Positions 1 to 8,685 are shown, numbered from the stretch's first letter. The stretch is 36,279 bases of DNA from Parcubacteria group bacterium (GCA_016181845.1 JACOYO010000008.1:1-36279); one strand, 5' to 3'. Notes: generated by a model not told the origin, from the letters alone. Numbers and translations: made by a program.

Positions 1-324
1 CCAAAAATAATGAGTATCGCCGTTGCTCAAAATAACGAAACGGCAACGCTTGGCTTTGGCGTAATCCTCGGCCTGTTTCTTGCCGACAACCGGATCTTTG
101 CTTTGAGATTTTGCTTCAAAAACTGCGAGAGGAAATCCTTTTGTATCTAAAAGTAAGTAATCAATAAAACCTTTGCCGTGTTCAAAATCATCGCCCAAAC
201 TTTCCAAATTCACATTGTCCTCAACCTCGATGTTCTTTGATCCCGTTTTCACATCAAAAAACCTCCAGCCGGAATCTTGGAGTAAACTATTTATTTTGAT
301 TCTAGCTTTGGCTTCTTTTTGCAT
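1..324 (-). CDS. hsdR: Type I restriction enzyme R subunit (HsdR N-terminal domain), C-terminal part outside window
   Basis: Reverse-strand ORF not in the supplied track because it runs off the edge; my translation MQKEAKARIKINSLLQDSGWRFFDVKTGSKNIEVEDNVNLESLGDDFEHGKGFIDYLLLDTKGFPLAVFEAKSQSKDPVVGKKQAEDYAKAKRCRFVILSNGDTHYFW has the D...E-x-K nuclease-like pattern of HSDR_N proteins. Confidence 0.75.
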   Translation of the reverse strand, partial: MQKEAKARIKINSLLQDSGWRFFDVKTGSKNIEVEDNVNLESLGDDFEHGKGFIDYLLLDTKGFPLAVFEAKSQSKDPVVGKKQAEDYAKAKRCRFVILSNGDTHYFW

Positions 325-328
325 AAAT

Positions 329-520
329 TTATTTTGTGATCACCCTATAGTCTCCCTCGTTGCCACCGACCCGGATATAATCCTCACATCCATCAACAGA
401 AATTCTCTTACACTTGCAGTAGGTGAATTTTTTGTGGGTATTCCAAAAAATCTCATCTCCGCAATGAGTGCATTTGTAGTAAGTCTCTTCTTTGGTTTTG
501 GTGGCGATTTCCTTTGGCAT
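329..520 (-). CDS. Small zinc-ribbon protein (CTHCGDEI...YCKCKR)
   Basis: 63 aa ORF between and tightly spaced with the HTH gene and hsdR; two Cys pairs. Confidence 0.55.
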   Translation of the reverse strand: MPKEIATKTKEETYYKCTHCGDEIFWNTHKKFTYCKCKRISVDGCEDYIRVGGNEGDYRVITK

Positions 521-522
521 AT

Positions 523-909
523 TTATAGTTTTCTATAGCTCGTTGACCGGCCTTGTCCGATACGCTCAATCTTTTTTAATCGCATCAATTTATCGATTGC
601 CTGCCTGACAGTCGGATAAGCGACCTTCGTCTGTTCGGAAATCTCGCGCGGCGTAGAACTATCAACTGTTTGGAGGTAACTCCAGACAGCGAGCTGTTTT
701 TGCGTAAGCAGTCGTTCAATGTTTTCCTCAAAGATAGAATTAAGAATTGAGAGGTTAACAATTTGCTCAACGTCATTGTTGGTAACTTTAACACCCGCAA
801 GTCGTAGGGAAGACGCGGTGCTTTGAATCAAGGTTCGGCGTTTCGCCTCTTTTAAAACTTGCGCCAGCGGGCGAACAGGAGTTTTAATTTTTCTGCCATT
901 TTTTGCCAT
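523..909 (-). CDS. Winged-helix HTH transcriptional regulator (MarR/Rrf2-like wHTH)
   Basis: ORF 523..930; likely start MAKNGRKIK at 909; C-terminal STPREISEQTKVAYPTVRQAIDKLMRLKKIERIG is a wHTH pattern. Same direction as the zinc-ribbon gene and hsdR. Confidence 0.6.
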   Translation of the reverse strand: MAKNGRKIKTPVRPLAQVLKEAKRRTLIQSTASSLRLAGVKVTNNDVEQIVNLSILNSIFEENIERLLTQKQLAVWSYLQTVDSSTPREISEQTKVAYPTVRQAIDKLMRLKKIERIGQGRSTSYRKL

Positions 910-1113
910 ATGTTTAATCCGATATATCAACTATAGCGGATTGTAACGAATAAATCAAGCCCGGCACTTATTATGAGCTAGGCCGGAAAGTTGCAGTAAG
1001 AGCATTTGAATTACGACTTGGCGCAAAAAGATGGCGTTTCCGCAATATGACACTTTTGTATTATTCGGGAAAAGCCGACCGGAAAGAGCCTTTAAGGACG
1101 ATTCCAGTCCAAA

Positions 1114-1166
1114 ATGTAAACAAAATATGCCAGTTTGTTTACATTGAGCTTGGTGATGTAAACAAA
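1114..1166. promoter_or_regulatory. Three copies of ATGTAAACAAA (two direct, one inverted)
   Basis: ATGTAAACAAA at 1114-1124 and 1156-1166 (42 bp apart), inverted TTTGTTTACAT at 1134-1144; TACAAT -10-like at ~1180. Confidence 0.4.
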
Positions 1167-1245
1167 CTCAAAAAAGTGATACAATAAATTCAACAGTTAA
1201 ATAATCGCTTCAATGGGCGACCTGAATGGTATTCCGAGTCCAAGG

Positions 1246-1367
1246 GCTCCGCTGGTAGGATTCTTTTGTTACACAAACAGTATAGGTTTCGTATCCGCCC
1301 TGGGCGGATATACTCAACCTTTTCGAATCCTACACGCAAAGCACGCGGGTGCTTTGCTCCGCGGAGC
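1246..1367. repeat. tRNA-Asn-mimicking structured fold-back element with truncated tRNA-Asn 3'-end copy (1246-1263)
   Basis: Paired segments: GCTCCGC 1246-1252/GCGGAGC 1361-1367; GTAGGATTC 1255-1263/GAATCCTAC 1325-1333; TTTGT-tac-ACAAA 1265-1277; TATCCGCC 1292-1299/GGCGGATA 1303-1310; GCAAAGCA 1336-1343/TGCTTTGC 1350-1357. 1246-1263 matches tRNA-Asn 3' end (1412-1429) at 17/18. Confidence 0.7.
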
Positions 1368-1380
1368 TTAAAAAATCAAA

Positions 1381-1398
1381 ACCCCCGAATTGGGGGTT
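1381..1398 (-). terminator. Terminator hairpin downstream of tRNA-Asn
   Basis: ACCCCCaattcGGGGGT followed on the minus strand by TTTTGATTTTTT. Confidence 0.6.
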
Positions 1399-1412
1399 AA
1401 GATTTTTACAAG

Positions 1413-1784
1413 CTCCGCGGGTAGGATTCGAACCTACGACCAACCGGTTACACTTATCTCAAAATTTCTTTTGAGGGTGGACTATATCATCACCCTTCCA
1501 TTATTAAAAATGGGGTGGGGTGGAAGGCGCTTCGGGCCGAGTTTATATCGGGCCTACTCTCTTGCGAGATAGTCTCTGAACCTTCCCCGCAAGGTGCGGG
1601 GCTTGGCTGCTGATTACCTTATTTGCAAATGAGCAAGCGTAGGCTTCCAGTTCCCACACAAAATTAATTTAGTCGGAATCCCGACTTATTGTCGAGACAA
1701 TTCACCTTCTTTTTCATCCCTAAATTCCTTTAGGGAGCTGCGTAATGTCCACAGCCGGACGCTCTACCACTGAGCTACCGCGGA
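1413..1784 (-). tRNA. tRNA-Asn(GUU), interrupted by a group I intron
   Basis: 5' exon 1784-1751 (TCCGCGGTAGCTCAGTGGTAGAGCGTCCGGCTGT) and 3' exon 1450-1413 (TAACCGGTTGGTCGTAGGTTCGAATCCTACCCGCGGAG) join to a 72-nt cloverleaf with a 7-bp acceptor and loop CUGUUAA (anticodon GUU); G73. Confidence 0.9.
1451..1750 (-). ncRNA. Group I self-splicing intron in tRNA-Asn, between anticodon positions 35 and 36
   Basis: R-region motif AAGGTTCAGAGACTA (1584-1570) and S-region motif ATATAGTCCACCC (1487-1475). P1 can form between exon GCUGU and IGS GCAGC with a U-G wobble at the 5' splice site; intron ends in G. Hairpin TCCCTAAAggaaTTTAGGGA follows the IGS. No homing endonuclease ORF. Confidence 0.88.
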
Positions 1785-1940
1785 ATGTTTATATTCTTTT
1801 TAATGTACTTTCTTTTTCCGCTCCTTTTAATATCGCGGAATGCATTGTTCTGTAAAAAGAACGTGAGTGCATAATATCAAAAATAGCAGAGCAGGGCAAG
1901 AATACTAAAAACAATATACAAAATACGATATACTAAGATT

Positions 1941-2165
1941 ATGTATATCAGAGTGAATGCGATTGCCGGCGCAAAAAAAGAATCAGTGAAAGAGATAGGG
2001 GAGAATCGTTTGGAAATCGCTGTGCGCGAGCCGGCAGAGAGAAACATGGCAAACAAGCGCATTACGGAACTCGTGGCGGCGTATTGCGGTGTGCCACCCA
2101 AAGCCGCGCGTATTATCAATGGGCACCATTCGCCGCATAAAATGTTTTCTATCCACGAAAAATGA
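1941..2165 (+). CDS. DUF167/YggU family protein
   Basis: 74 aa, MYIRVNAIAGAKKESVKEIGENRLEIAVREPAERNMANKRITELVAAYCGV...; TATACT 6 nt before ATG. Confidence 0.8.
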   Translation: MYIRVNAIAGAKKESVKEIGENRLEIAVREPAERNMANKRITELVAAYCGVPPKAARIINGHHSPHKMFSIHEK

Positions 2166-2201
2166 CTTTCCTCACCAAAGCGCTTGTGGTATAATATATC
2201 C

Positions 2202-2570
2202 ATGCGTACTTCAATAAAAACAACTCGTCTGTTATTAACGTCTGCCATTTCGGACTATATAGATAAAAAAATTGCCGATATTGAAAAATTTATCTCGGCA
2301 GAGGATGAGAGTGTTTCGGCGAATATTGAAATTGAAAAGACAACCGCGCACCATCATTCCGGCGATATTTTTCGCGCAGAAATAAACATGCATATTGCGG
2401 GTGGAAATTTACGCGCTGAAGCGACCAAAGAAGATTTACACGCGGCGCTTGATGAAATCAAAGACGAAATCATACGGGAACTATCTACGCAAAAGAACAA
2501 ACGAGAAACGCTTATCAAGAAAGGCGGGAGGGTGTTCAAGCGCCTCTTGCGCGGGTTTCCAAAAAAATGA
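2202..2570 (+). CDS. hpf: Ribosome hibernation-promoting factor HPF/RaiA family
   Basis: MRTSIKTTRLLLTSAISDYIDKKIADIEKFI...AEINMHIAGGNLRAEATKEDLHAALDEIKDEI; start chosen just after TATAAT at 2190-2195. Confidence 0.85.
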   Translation: MRTSIKTTRLLLTSAISDYIDKKIADIEKFISAEDESVSANIEIEKTTAHHHSGDIFRAEINMHIAGGNLRAEATKEDLHAALDEIKDEIIRELSTQKNKRETLIKKGGRVFKRLLRGFPKK

Positions 2571-2617
2571 TACAATGTTTTTACTTTTATTAATCTGATT
2601 GCGTAATCTGATTATGT

Positions 2618-3244
2618 ATGGAAGAGAAAAATAATATTCACTGGGGAGTTTTTTTACTGTCGGTTGTCGTATTGGTCGCTGTATTTATGCTCGGGTATCT
2701 ATTTAAAAATATATCAATGCAAGGAGAAAAAAACGTAGCAAAAGATTTAGCGTCAAAAACAAATCTTGCGCAGAGTGTCATCATAAAAACAAATGTCGGG
2801 GACATAGAGCTCGCTCTTTTCACAAACAAAGCGCCGCTTACCGTTGAAAATTTTGTGAAATTGTCTGAAGCTGGTTTTTACAACGGCACGCTCTTTCATC
2901 GGGTTATTAAAGATTTCATGATTCAGAGCGGCGACCCGTTGAGCAAAGAAAGCAATTGGGCATTACATGGCACTGGCGGCCCAGGGTATGCATTCAAAGA
3001 TGAAATTAATGACGAGAAATTAGTTCGCGGAGTGCTTGCAATGGCAAATGCCGGACCAAATACCAACGGAAGTCAATTTTTTATTGTTACTGCTGAAAAA
3101 ACGCCATGGCTTGACGGCAAACATACAGCATTTGGAAAAGTTATAAAGGGAATGGATGTGGTGGATAAAATCAGCATGGTTGAAGTCAACGAGCAAAGCC
3201 ATCCTCTGCGTGATGTGGTTATTGAGCAAATCGTACTCAAATAA
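2618..3244 (+). CDS. Membrane-anchored cyclophilin-type peptidyl-prolyl cis-trans isomerase
   Basis: N-terminal TM; cyclophilin core [15 protein letters not shown]...[25 protein letters not shown]. Confidence 0.95.
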   Translation: MEEKNNIHWGVFLLSVVVLVAVFMLGYLFKNISMQGEKNVAKDLASKTNLAQSVIIKTNVGDIELALFTNKAPLTVENFVKLSEAGFYNGTLFHRVIKDFMIQSGDPLSKESNWALHGTGGPGYAFKDEINDEKLVRGVLAMANAGPNTNGSQFFIVTAEKTPWLDGKHTAFGKVIKGMDVVDKISMVEVNEQSHPLRDVVIEQIVLK

Positions 3245-4142
3245 GCATACTCTGAAACCCATCCCAGCTCATGAGAGTCTTGCCCTCCGGCAGGACTTTT
3301 TTGATAATAAAGACTTTATTGTCAAGAATGGCGTCTTTCACGATGACGCGAATTTTTTTGTCGCCTCTTTGGGCGAAAAAATACAACGATGGCCATCCGT
3401 CATACGCGCACCATTTGCGATAAAGCATCTCGGGGTTTTTTTCTAAATCTGAAAGCTCAAATAATCCGTCTTCTTTTTTTATTTTTTTTGTATAGGTTGC
3501 CTTAGCGTGGTCCTGCTCTCGCGGTGTTATGTTTCCAGCGACCCATTCAGGAATAGTCTCCGCGAGGAGCCGTCCCCCCATCTCCGCGAGCGTAGTTTCA
3601 AGCGTCAAACGCTTTATGGGCAATGGCGTATCCAATATTTCTTGCGCAACAATCGGACCATGGTCAAGCTCTTCATCAATAAGCATAATAGTCGTGCCTG
3701 TAACATCGGCTGAGAGAATAGCCGATTGGATAGGCGAGGCGCCGCGGAATTGGGGCAAAAGCGACGGATGGACATTGAGAGCGCCGTGGCGCGGGAGAGC
3801 CAAGATAGTTTTTGGAATAATTTTTCCGTATGCCGCGACTATAAAAAAATCACTATTTATGTTCGCCAGCCTTTCCGGAACAGGCGATAGTGTTTCCGTC
3901 TGAATATACGGTATGGTATTTTTCTCTGCCCATACTTTTACCGGCGGAGGAGTGAGCAAGAGCTTTCGTCCGCGCGGTTTGTCGGGCGCCGTAACAATAA
4001 GCGCGGGCATCAATCCGCGCCGCTTGAGTTCGTCTAAAACAATCACTCCGAATTCCGGCGTGCCAAAAAACACAAAATGATGGGACTTTTTTGATGGAAA
4101 CACATTCATATTACTATGAATCACGAAACTCTTCTTCATCAT
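3237..4142 (-). CDS. fmt: Methionyl-tRNA formyltransferase
   Basis: [39 protein letters not shown]. True start may be internal. Confidence 0.95.
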   Translation of the reverse strand: MMKKSFVIHSNMNVFPSKKSHHFVFFGTPEFGVIVLDELKRRGLMPALIVTAPDKPRGRKLLLTPPPVKVWAEKNTIPYIQTETLSPVPERLANINSDFFIVAAYGKIIPKTILALPRHGALNVHPSLLPQFRGASPIQSAILSADVTGTTIMLIDEELDHGPIVAQEILDTPLPIKRLTLETTLAEMGGRLLAETIPEWVAGNITPREQDHAKATYTKKIKKEDGLFELSDLEKNPEMLYRKWCAYDGWPSLYFFAQRGDKKIRVIVKDAILDNKVFIIKKVLPEGKTLMSWDGFQSMLI

Positions 4143-4165
4143 GAGTTTCGTAATTCAAGATCATG

Positions 4166-4741
4166 TTAAGCATCCGGTTTTATTTCTTCAATTTCTTTCG
4201 CGTGGTCAATGAAAAGAATGCCGTTCAAATGGTCTATTTCGTGCTGAAAGACTTGCGCGAGTAAGCCGCTCGCGCCCATTTCAAAAGAGGTTCCGTGCTC
4301 ATCATAAGCGCGGATGCGGACTTGCTTGGCGCGATAGGTGTTTCCGTATTGCCATCGCACCGATAAACATCCTTCCGGGACCAATACTTTTTGTTTTGAA
4401 AGTTTTATAATTTCCGGATTGATAAACACCATATCTTTTTCGCGGCATTTTTTTTCAAACGCTGCTTTTTCTTTTTTGGTTAAAATTGGTTCCGGCGTGT
4501 CTTTTGAGACTTTGTCGGTTTCTTTTTTTAGATAAAAAATTTTCCCCGATACGACGAACATGCGAAGCGGAACGTCAATTTGCGGGGCGGCAATGGCGAT
4601 GCCGTCGTCGCAAGTGTAGAGCGCGTCTTTCATGTCGGCAATAAGACGCTTTATTTTTGCGCCTTTGATTTCAGAGAGCGGGATATTTTTTGCTATTTCA
4701 CGAAGCACGGGTTCGTCTTTTTGAACAATTTTTATTGGCAT
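4166..4741 (-). CDS. def: Peptide deformylase
   Basis: Motifs GIAIAAPQ, EGCLSV, QHEIDHLNG; start MPIKIVQKDEPVLR preferred over ORF start 4762. Confidence 0.93.
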   Translation of the reverse strand: MPIKIVQKDEPVLREIAKNIPLSEIKGAKIKRLIADMKDALYTCDDGIAIAAPQIDVPLRMFVVSGKIFYLKKETDKVSKDTPEPILTKKEKAAFEKKCREKDMVFINPEIIKLSKQKVLVPEGCLSVRWQYGNTYRAKQVRIRAYDEHGTSFEMGASGLLAQVFQHEIDHLNGILFIDHAKEIEEIKPDA

Positions 4742-4861
4742 ATATAGTGCAAAGCATAACATTTTTTTGAGCAGATTTCCATTTTACAACTCACTTTTAA
4801 TTTGCGACTATTATCAATAGGTTTCTCATTGAAAGATTAAAAAACAAAAACACAAAGGGGG

Positions 4862-5326
4862 TTGATGACAATGGAGATACCGATAAATTTAATCGGCGGA
4901 GCCGGGTTTTTCCCCGCAAGAAACTTTACCGATACTTCTCAATATAAGGAATCACGCGAATCTTCTTACGAAGAAGAACTCAATATTCTCGGTATAGAAG
5001 GGAAGAGTTCTGCTGATTTATTTAATATAATCTTTGCAATTGAATTGCGATGGATTCTAAATGCGTCTATCAAATGGAAAAGTGTTGGTACCGCGCCCAA
5101 TAGAAAATTTTTGGCGATGTATCAAGGCGTTGAACTTTTTTTATATGTGAATGTTTGCAATGACGGCGCTCTCGGCAAACACACGGCAATTATAAAAATC
5201 GGAAGAATCGTGCGGAGTGTGTCAAAAGTGTCTAGTATCGTTTTGCTTGTACGAGAAATCTCGGTGAGAAACAATTTAGTTTTTCGCAAAAATACCCATT
5301 ATACGCATAGACCTCGCAATAACTAA
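4862..5326 (+). CDS. Hypothetical protein
   Basis: 154 aa ORF between def and priA, followed by a terminator-like hairpin; no family recognised. Confidence 0.5.
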   Translation: MMTMEIPINLIGGAGFFPARNFTDTSQYKESRESSYEEELNILGIEGKSSADLFNIIFAIELRWILNASIKWKSVGTAPNRKFLAMYQGVELFLYVNVCNDGALGKHTAIIKIGRIVRSVSKVSSIVLLVREISVRNNLVFRKNTHYTHRPRNN

Positions 5327-5345
5327 CATATTGCGGGGTCTTTTT
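5310..5345 (+). terminator. Rho-independent terminator-like hairpin
   Basis: GACCTCGCAATA-actaaca-TATTGCGGGGTC then TTTTT. Confidence 0.7.
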
Positions 5346-7239
5346 ACAATAGATGCTCCGGGTCAACATTAATGATGAATGCCGGAGGCAGTGAAGCGAG
5401 CATGTCTGAAAGTTTTTTGTCCGGCCATGATTTTGGCGAAATTTTCAATAGGGCATGCATGGTATACGCGCCACGCACATGCGGCATAAAAGCTGGGAAT
5501 ATGATTGGATGGTATGCGTCAAAGAATTTTTCAAGGTGAGACATGGCTTCTTCCGCGACGGATTGTTTTCCTGAATATGATATTTTGATAAAAAATAAAA
5601 ACGGCGGGTATCCGAATTTTTTGCGTTCAGCAAGCTCATCTTGATAAAATGATAATAAATCTCCTTTTGCTCCCTGCATCCAGACCGGACTTTCCGCGCG
5701 CCGTGTTTGTATAAAAAAAGTTTCAGTCGCTTTCGCACGAAGGCGAAGAAGCAGACGGAATATTTTGTCATTGATGCGAAAATCGGGCATGGAGAATAGC
5801 GCGTCAGCAGAAACAATTGCGACATGCTCTATTGGCTCCATGAGATACGAAAGCGCCATTTCGGTCCCGATGAGAATACTACCCGGAGTATGGTAAAACC
5901 GCTCCGCGATAATGGTCGCTTTTGTTTTTTTTACGGCGTCCGTATCAATGCGAAAAATTTTTTGTTGCGGAAACAATTTTTCAATCGCTGAAACAACGCT
6001 TTCCACGCCGATACCAAGCGGCACCATTCTCCAGCTAAAACAGACAGCGCACTGGTCGTTTGCGACTTCCTCGTGTCCGCATTTGTGGCACAAAAAAATA
6101 CGGACGGCATTTTTTGTGTGCAGGACAAGCGGCAGGCGGCACACGGAGCACGAAACAATTTTTCCGCAATCAGAACATATAGTTGACGCGTGAAGACCAC
6201 GTCTCGCGGCGAATAAAAAGATTTTTCCGTTGTGTTCAATGGCGTTTCTGATGTGCGTCTCAAGAGCGTTTCCTATGATTGCGAATGAAACATTTTTGTC
6301 ACGCGTGGACATATCTACAATGCGGTGTTTGACAGCGGAAAGCGCTCGGAATTGAAGAGATGAAAGCGGCGTGTACCTGCCTTCTGTCTGTTTCCAAATG
6401 GTTTCAGGGCGCAAAAAGAGGTCTCCGAAGATAAGTTTCGCGTTTTGCCGCCGCGCGAATAACTCGGCGAATGTACGCATATCAACAAATGGACGAAAAA
6501 GAGTTTTATAATTTCCTCCGCCTTCTTTATCAACAATAATTGTTTTTATATCGGCACGCGGAATGCTAAAAAACATGCCGGTACCTATCAGAAGAATCGG
6601 ATGGCGCGTTGATACGATTTGTTTCCACGCGTCAAAGAGCTCGCGTTTTGAGATATCTCCATGCAAGACAAACGTGTACCCCTCAATCCCTTTTTCAAGA
6701 TGTTCTTTCACTCGCGCGAGATGTTTTTTGTCCGGCACACAGAAAAAAACTGATTCTTGGCGCGCGAAACTTTCGCGCACTATGCTTTTATAAGTGGCGA
6801 ATCGTTCTTTATCATCCGCTTGTATAACATATGTTTCCTCTAACGTACCGCCATGCGTTGATTCTCCTTTTTCTTTTGAAACATACTGGTGACGGAGCGT
6901 ACCGGCGTTCTGCAGGATTTTTTCTGGAACCAGCGCTTTTAAGGTGGCGCCGGTGGAAGCCCCCGCATAGACGGCCATGTCTTTTGCCGCTGAAAGAAAA
7001 GCGGGGAGAAATAGTTGGGTATTTTTTATGCCGATAATTTTTTTTAATTGAAAACTGGCGGTGCGCAATTGCGATTTTATTGACGCGGCATCTTCGCAAG
7101 CTAAGACGACAGCGTCTTTTTTTTGCGAGCGAAGCGGAATAGACACGAGTGTTCCCGGTGCCAGTTTTTTTGAGGTGAAATAAGATAATAATTCAGGGGC
7201 GATGCCTCGGCCAATTGGAATAACGTGCGCAATATACAT
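5344..7239 (-). CDS. priA: PriA-like primosomal protein N', helicase motifs degenerate
   Basis: Zinc module CSDCGKIVSCSVCRLPLVLHTKNAVRIFLCHKCGHEEVANDQCAVC, ILIGTEM, PDFR, LAERKKFGYPPF; no GxxGxGKT, no DEEH, no QVAGRAGR. Confidence 0.85.
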   Translation of the reverse strand: MYIAHVIPIGRGIAPELLSYFTSKKLAPGTLVSIPLRSQKKDAVVLACEDAASIKSQLRTASFQLKKIIGIKNTQLFLPAFLSAAKDMAVYAGASTGATLKALVPEKILQNAGTLRHQYVSKEKGESTHGGTLEETYVIQADDKERFATYKSIVRESFARQESVFFCVPDKKHLARVKEHLEKGIEGYTFVLHGDISKRELFDAWKQIVSTRHPILLIGTGMFFSIPRADIKTIIVDKEGGGNYKTLFRPFVDMRTFAELFARRQNAKLIFGDLFLRPETIWKQTEGRYTPLSSLQFRALSAVKHRIVDMSTRDKNVSFAIIGNALETHIRNAIEHNGKIFLFAARRGLHASTICSDCGKIVSCSVCRLPLVLHTKNAVRIFLCHKCGHEEVANDQCAVCFSWRMVPLGIGVESVVSAIEKLFPQQKIFRIDTDAVKKTKATIIAERFYHTPGSILIGTEMALSYLMEPIEHVAIVSADALFSMPDFRINDKIFRLLLRLRAKATETFFIQTRRAESPVWMQGAKGDLLSFYQDELAERKKFGYPPFLFFIKISYSGKQSVAEEAMSHLEKFFDAYHPIIFPAFMPHVRGAYTMHALLKISPKSWPDKKLSDMLASLPPAFIINVDPEHLL

Positions 7240-7383
7240 ATCTGTTAGTATATCATTTATTAGCTCATTAGGTTTTAGCTTTTTAGGTTGTTAGGCATGT
7301 TAAAGCCGGACATTGGATGATAATGTGGATGTGTTGGTGTCAAATTTTACGTTTGATAATAAAGAGGGTACAATTGGGCTGTT

Positions 7384-8685
7384 ATGGCGGATGCTTTTCT
7401 AATAAAAGGGCTTGATGGCGCGAAAACACTTTCCGGCATCATAGCGGTAAACGGCTCAAAAAACGCGGCATTGCCGGCGCTCGCGTTGCCGTTTCTTTTT
7501 TCTGACACTGTCATACTTGAAAATGTACCGGCGCTTGAAGACATACACCGCGTGGAAGAATTGCTCCAATCACTTGGGGTGCTTTGTAAAAAACAAAAGC
7601 CAAACCGTTATGAACTAACGGCTCAGAACGTCTGCAACACGACGCTCTCTCCCGATATCGCCAAACGTCTTCGCGCGTCAATTCTTTTTACCGGTCCGTT
7701 GCTCGCGCGGTTTGGACGCGTATCATTCCCTCACCCGGGAGGATGTGTCATCGGCGAAAGGCCGATTGACCTATTCATGGAAGGATTTGAAAAAATGGGC
7801 GCGCGGGTGAATGAAAAAAATGGAATGTATGATGTAATCGCTCCAAAAAATGGATTGCGCGGCGCGGATATTTTTTTCCGCACGCAAAGCGTTACCGCGG
7901 CGGAAACATTTCTTATGGCGGCTGTACTCGCGCGCGGCAAAACAATTCTTCGCAATGTGCCGGTTGAGCCGGAAATAGGCGAGCTCGTTTCGTTTTTACA
8001 AAGTCGCGGCGCGCGTATTTCAGGAGCGGAAACGCACCGGCTTGAAATTATTGGCGGAGAGCCGCTTTCGGCTGACGGGGTAGCGTACTCAATTATTCCG
8101 GACCGGATTGAGACCGGCAGTTTTCTTATTCTTTCCGCTCTCGCTGGGAAAAAAGTAACCATTACTCGCTGTAATCCGGAACATGTCGGTTCAGTCATAG
8201 CGCATCTGCGTTCCTCCGGCGTGAATCTTCTCGTGGATGAAGACACCATTACGATTACCTCCTCTCGGGCAAAACGGATGCAGTCATTTTATAAAAGTAT
8301 TTCTATGAAAACACACGAGTACCCGGGATTTCCGACTGATTTGCAAGCTCCAATGGCAGTATTTCTTACACAAGCAGATGGCGAGGCGCTCATCTTTGAA
8401 ACTATTTTTGAAGGTCGTTTGGGATATGTGCCGGAGTTGGTCCGCATGGGTGCCAAGATACAAGACATGGGTCCGCATAAAATTTTTATACAAGGCGGTA
8501 CGCCGCTTCGCGGAAGAGAATTGGAAAGTCCTGATTTGCGGGCAGGTCTCGCGTTTATCATCGCGGCGCTCGTTGCGAAGGGAGAATCTATCGTGCATAA
8601 TGCATACTCTATAGACCGCGGCTATGAACAGATAGAAAAACGTCTGCAAAAAATCGGCGTATCAATTAAACGTATTTCAGCATGA
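7384..8685 (+). CDS. murA: UDP-N-acetylglucosamine 1-carboxyvinyltransferase
   Basis: GSKNAALPALA, active-site Cys context FPHPGGCVIGERPIDL, PDRIETGSFLILSAL. Confidence 0.96.
   Translation: MADAFLIKGLDGAKTLSGIIAVNGSKNAALPALALPFLFSDTVILENVPALEDIHRVEELLQSLGVLCKKQKPNRYELTAQNVCNTTLSPDIAKRLRASILFTGPLLARFGRVSFPHPGGCVIGERPIDLFMEGFEKMGARVNEKNGMYDVIAPKNGLRGADIFFRTQSVTAAETFLMAAVLARGKTILRNVPVEPEIGELVSFLQSRGARISGAETHRLEIIGGEPLSADGVAYSIIPDRIETGSFLILSALAGKKVTITRCNPEHVGSVIAHLRSSGVNLLVDEDTITITSSRAKRMQSFYKSISMKTHEYPGFPTDLQAPMAVFLTQADGEALIFETIFEGRLGYVPELVRMGAKIQDMGPHKIFIQGGTPLRGRELESPDLRAGLAFIIAALVAKGESIVHNAYSIDRGYEQIEKRLQKIGVSIKRISA

Noticed and set aside
1390-1572. 60 aa ORF (MGVKIFTSSAGRIRTYDQPVT...)
   Set aside because: Antisense read-through of tRNA-Asn and its intron; this peptide type is a familiar tRNA mis-annotation.
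7731-8249. 172 aa ORF antisense to murA
   Set aside because: Shadow ORF; murA motifs are intact on the + strand.
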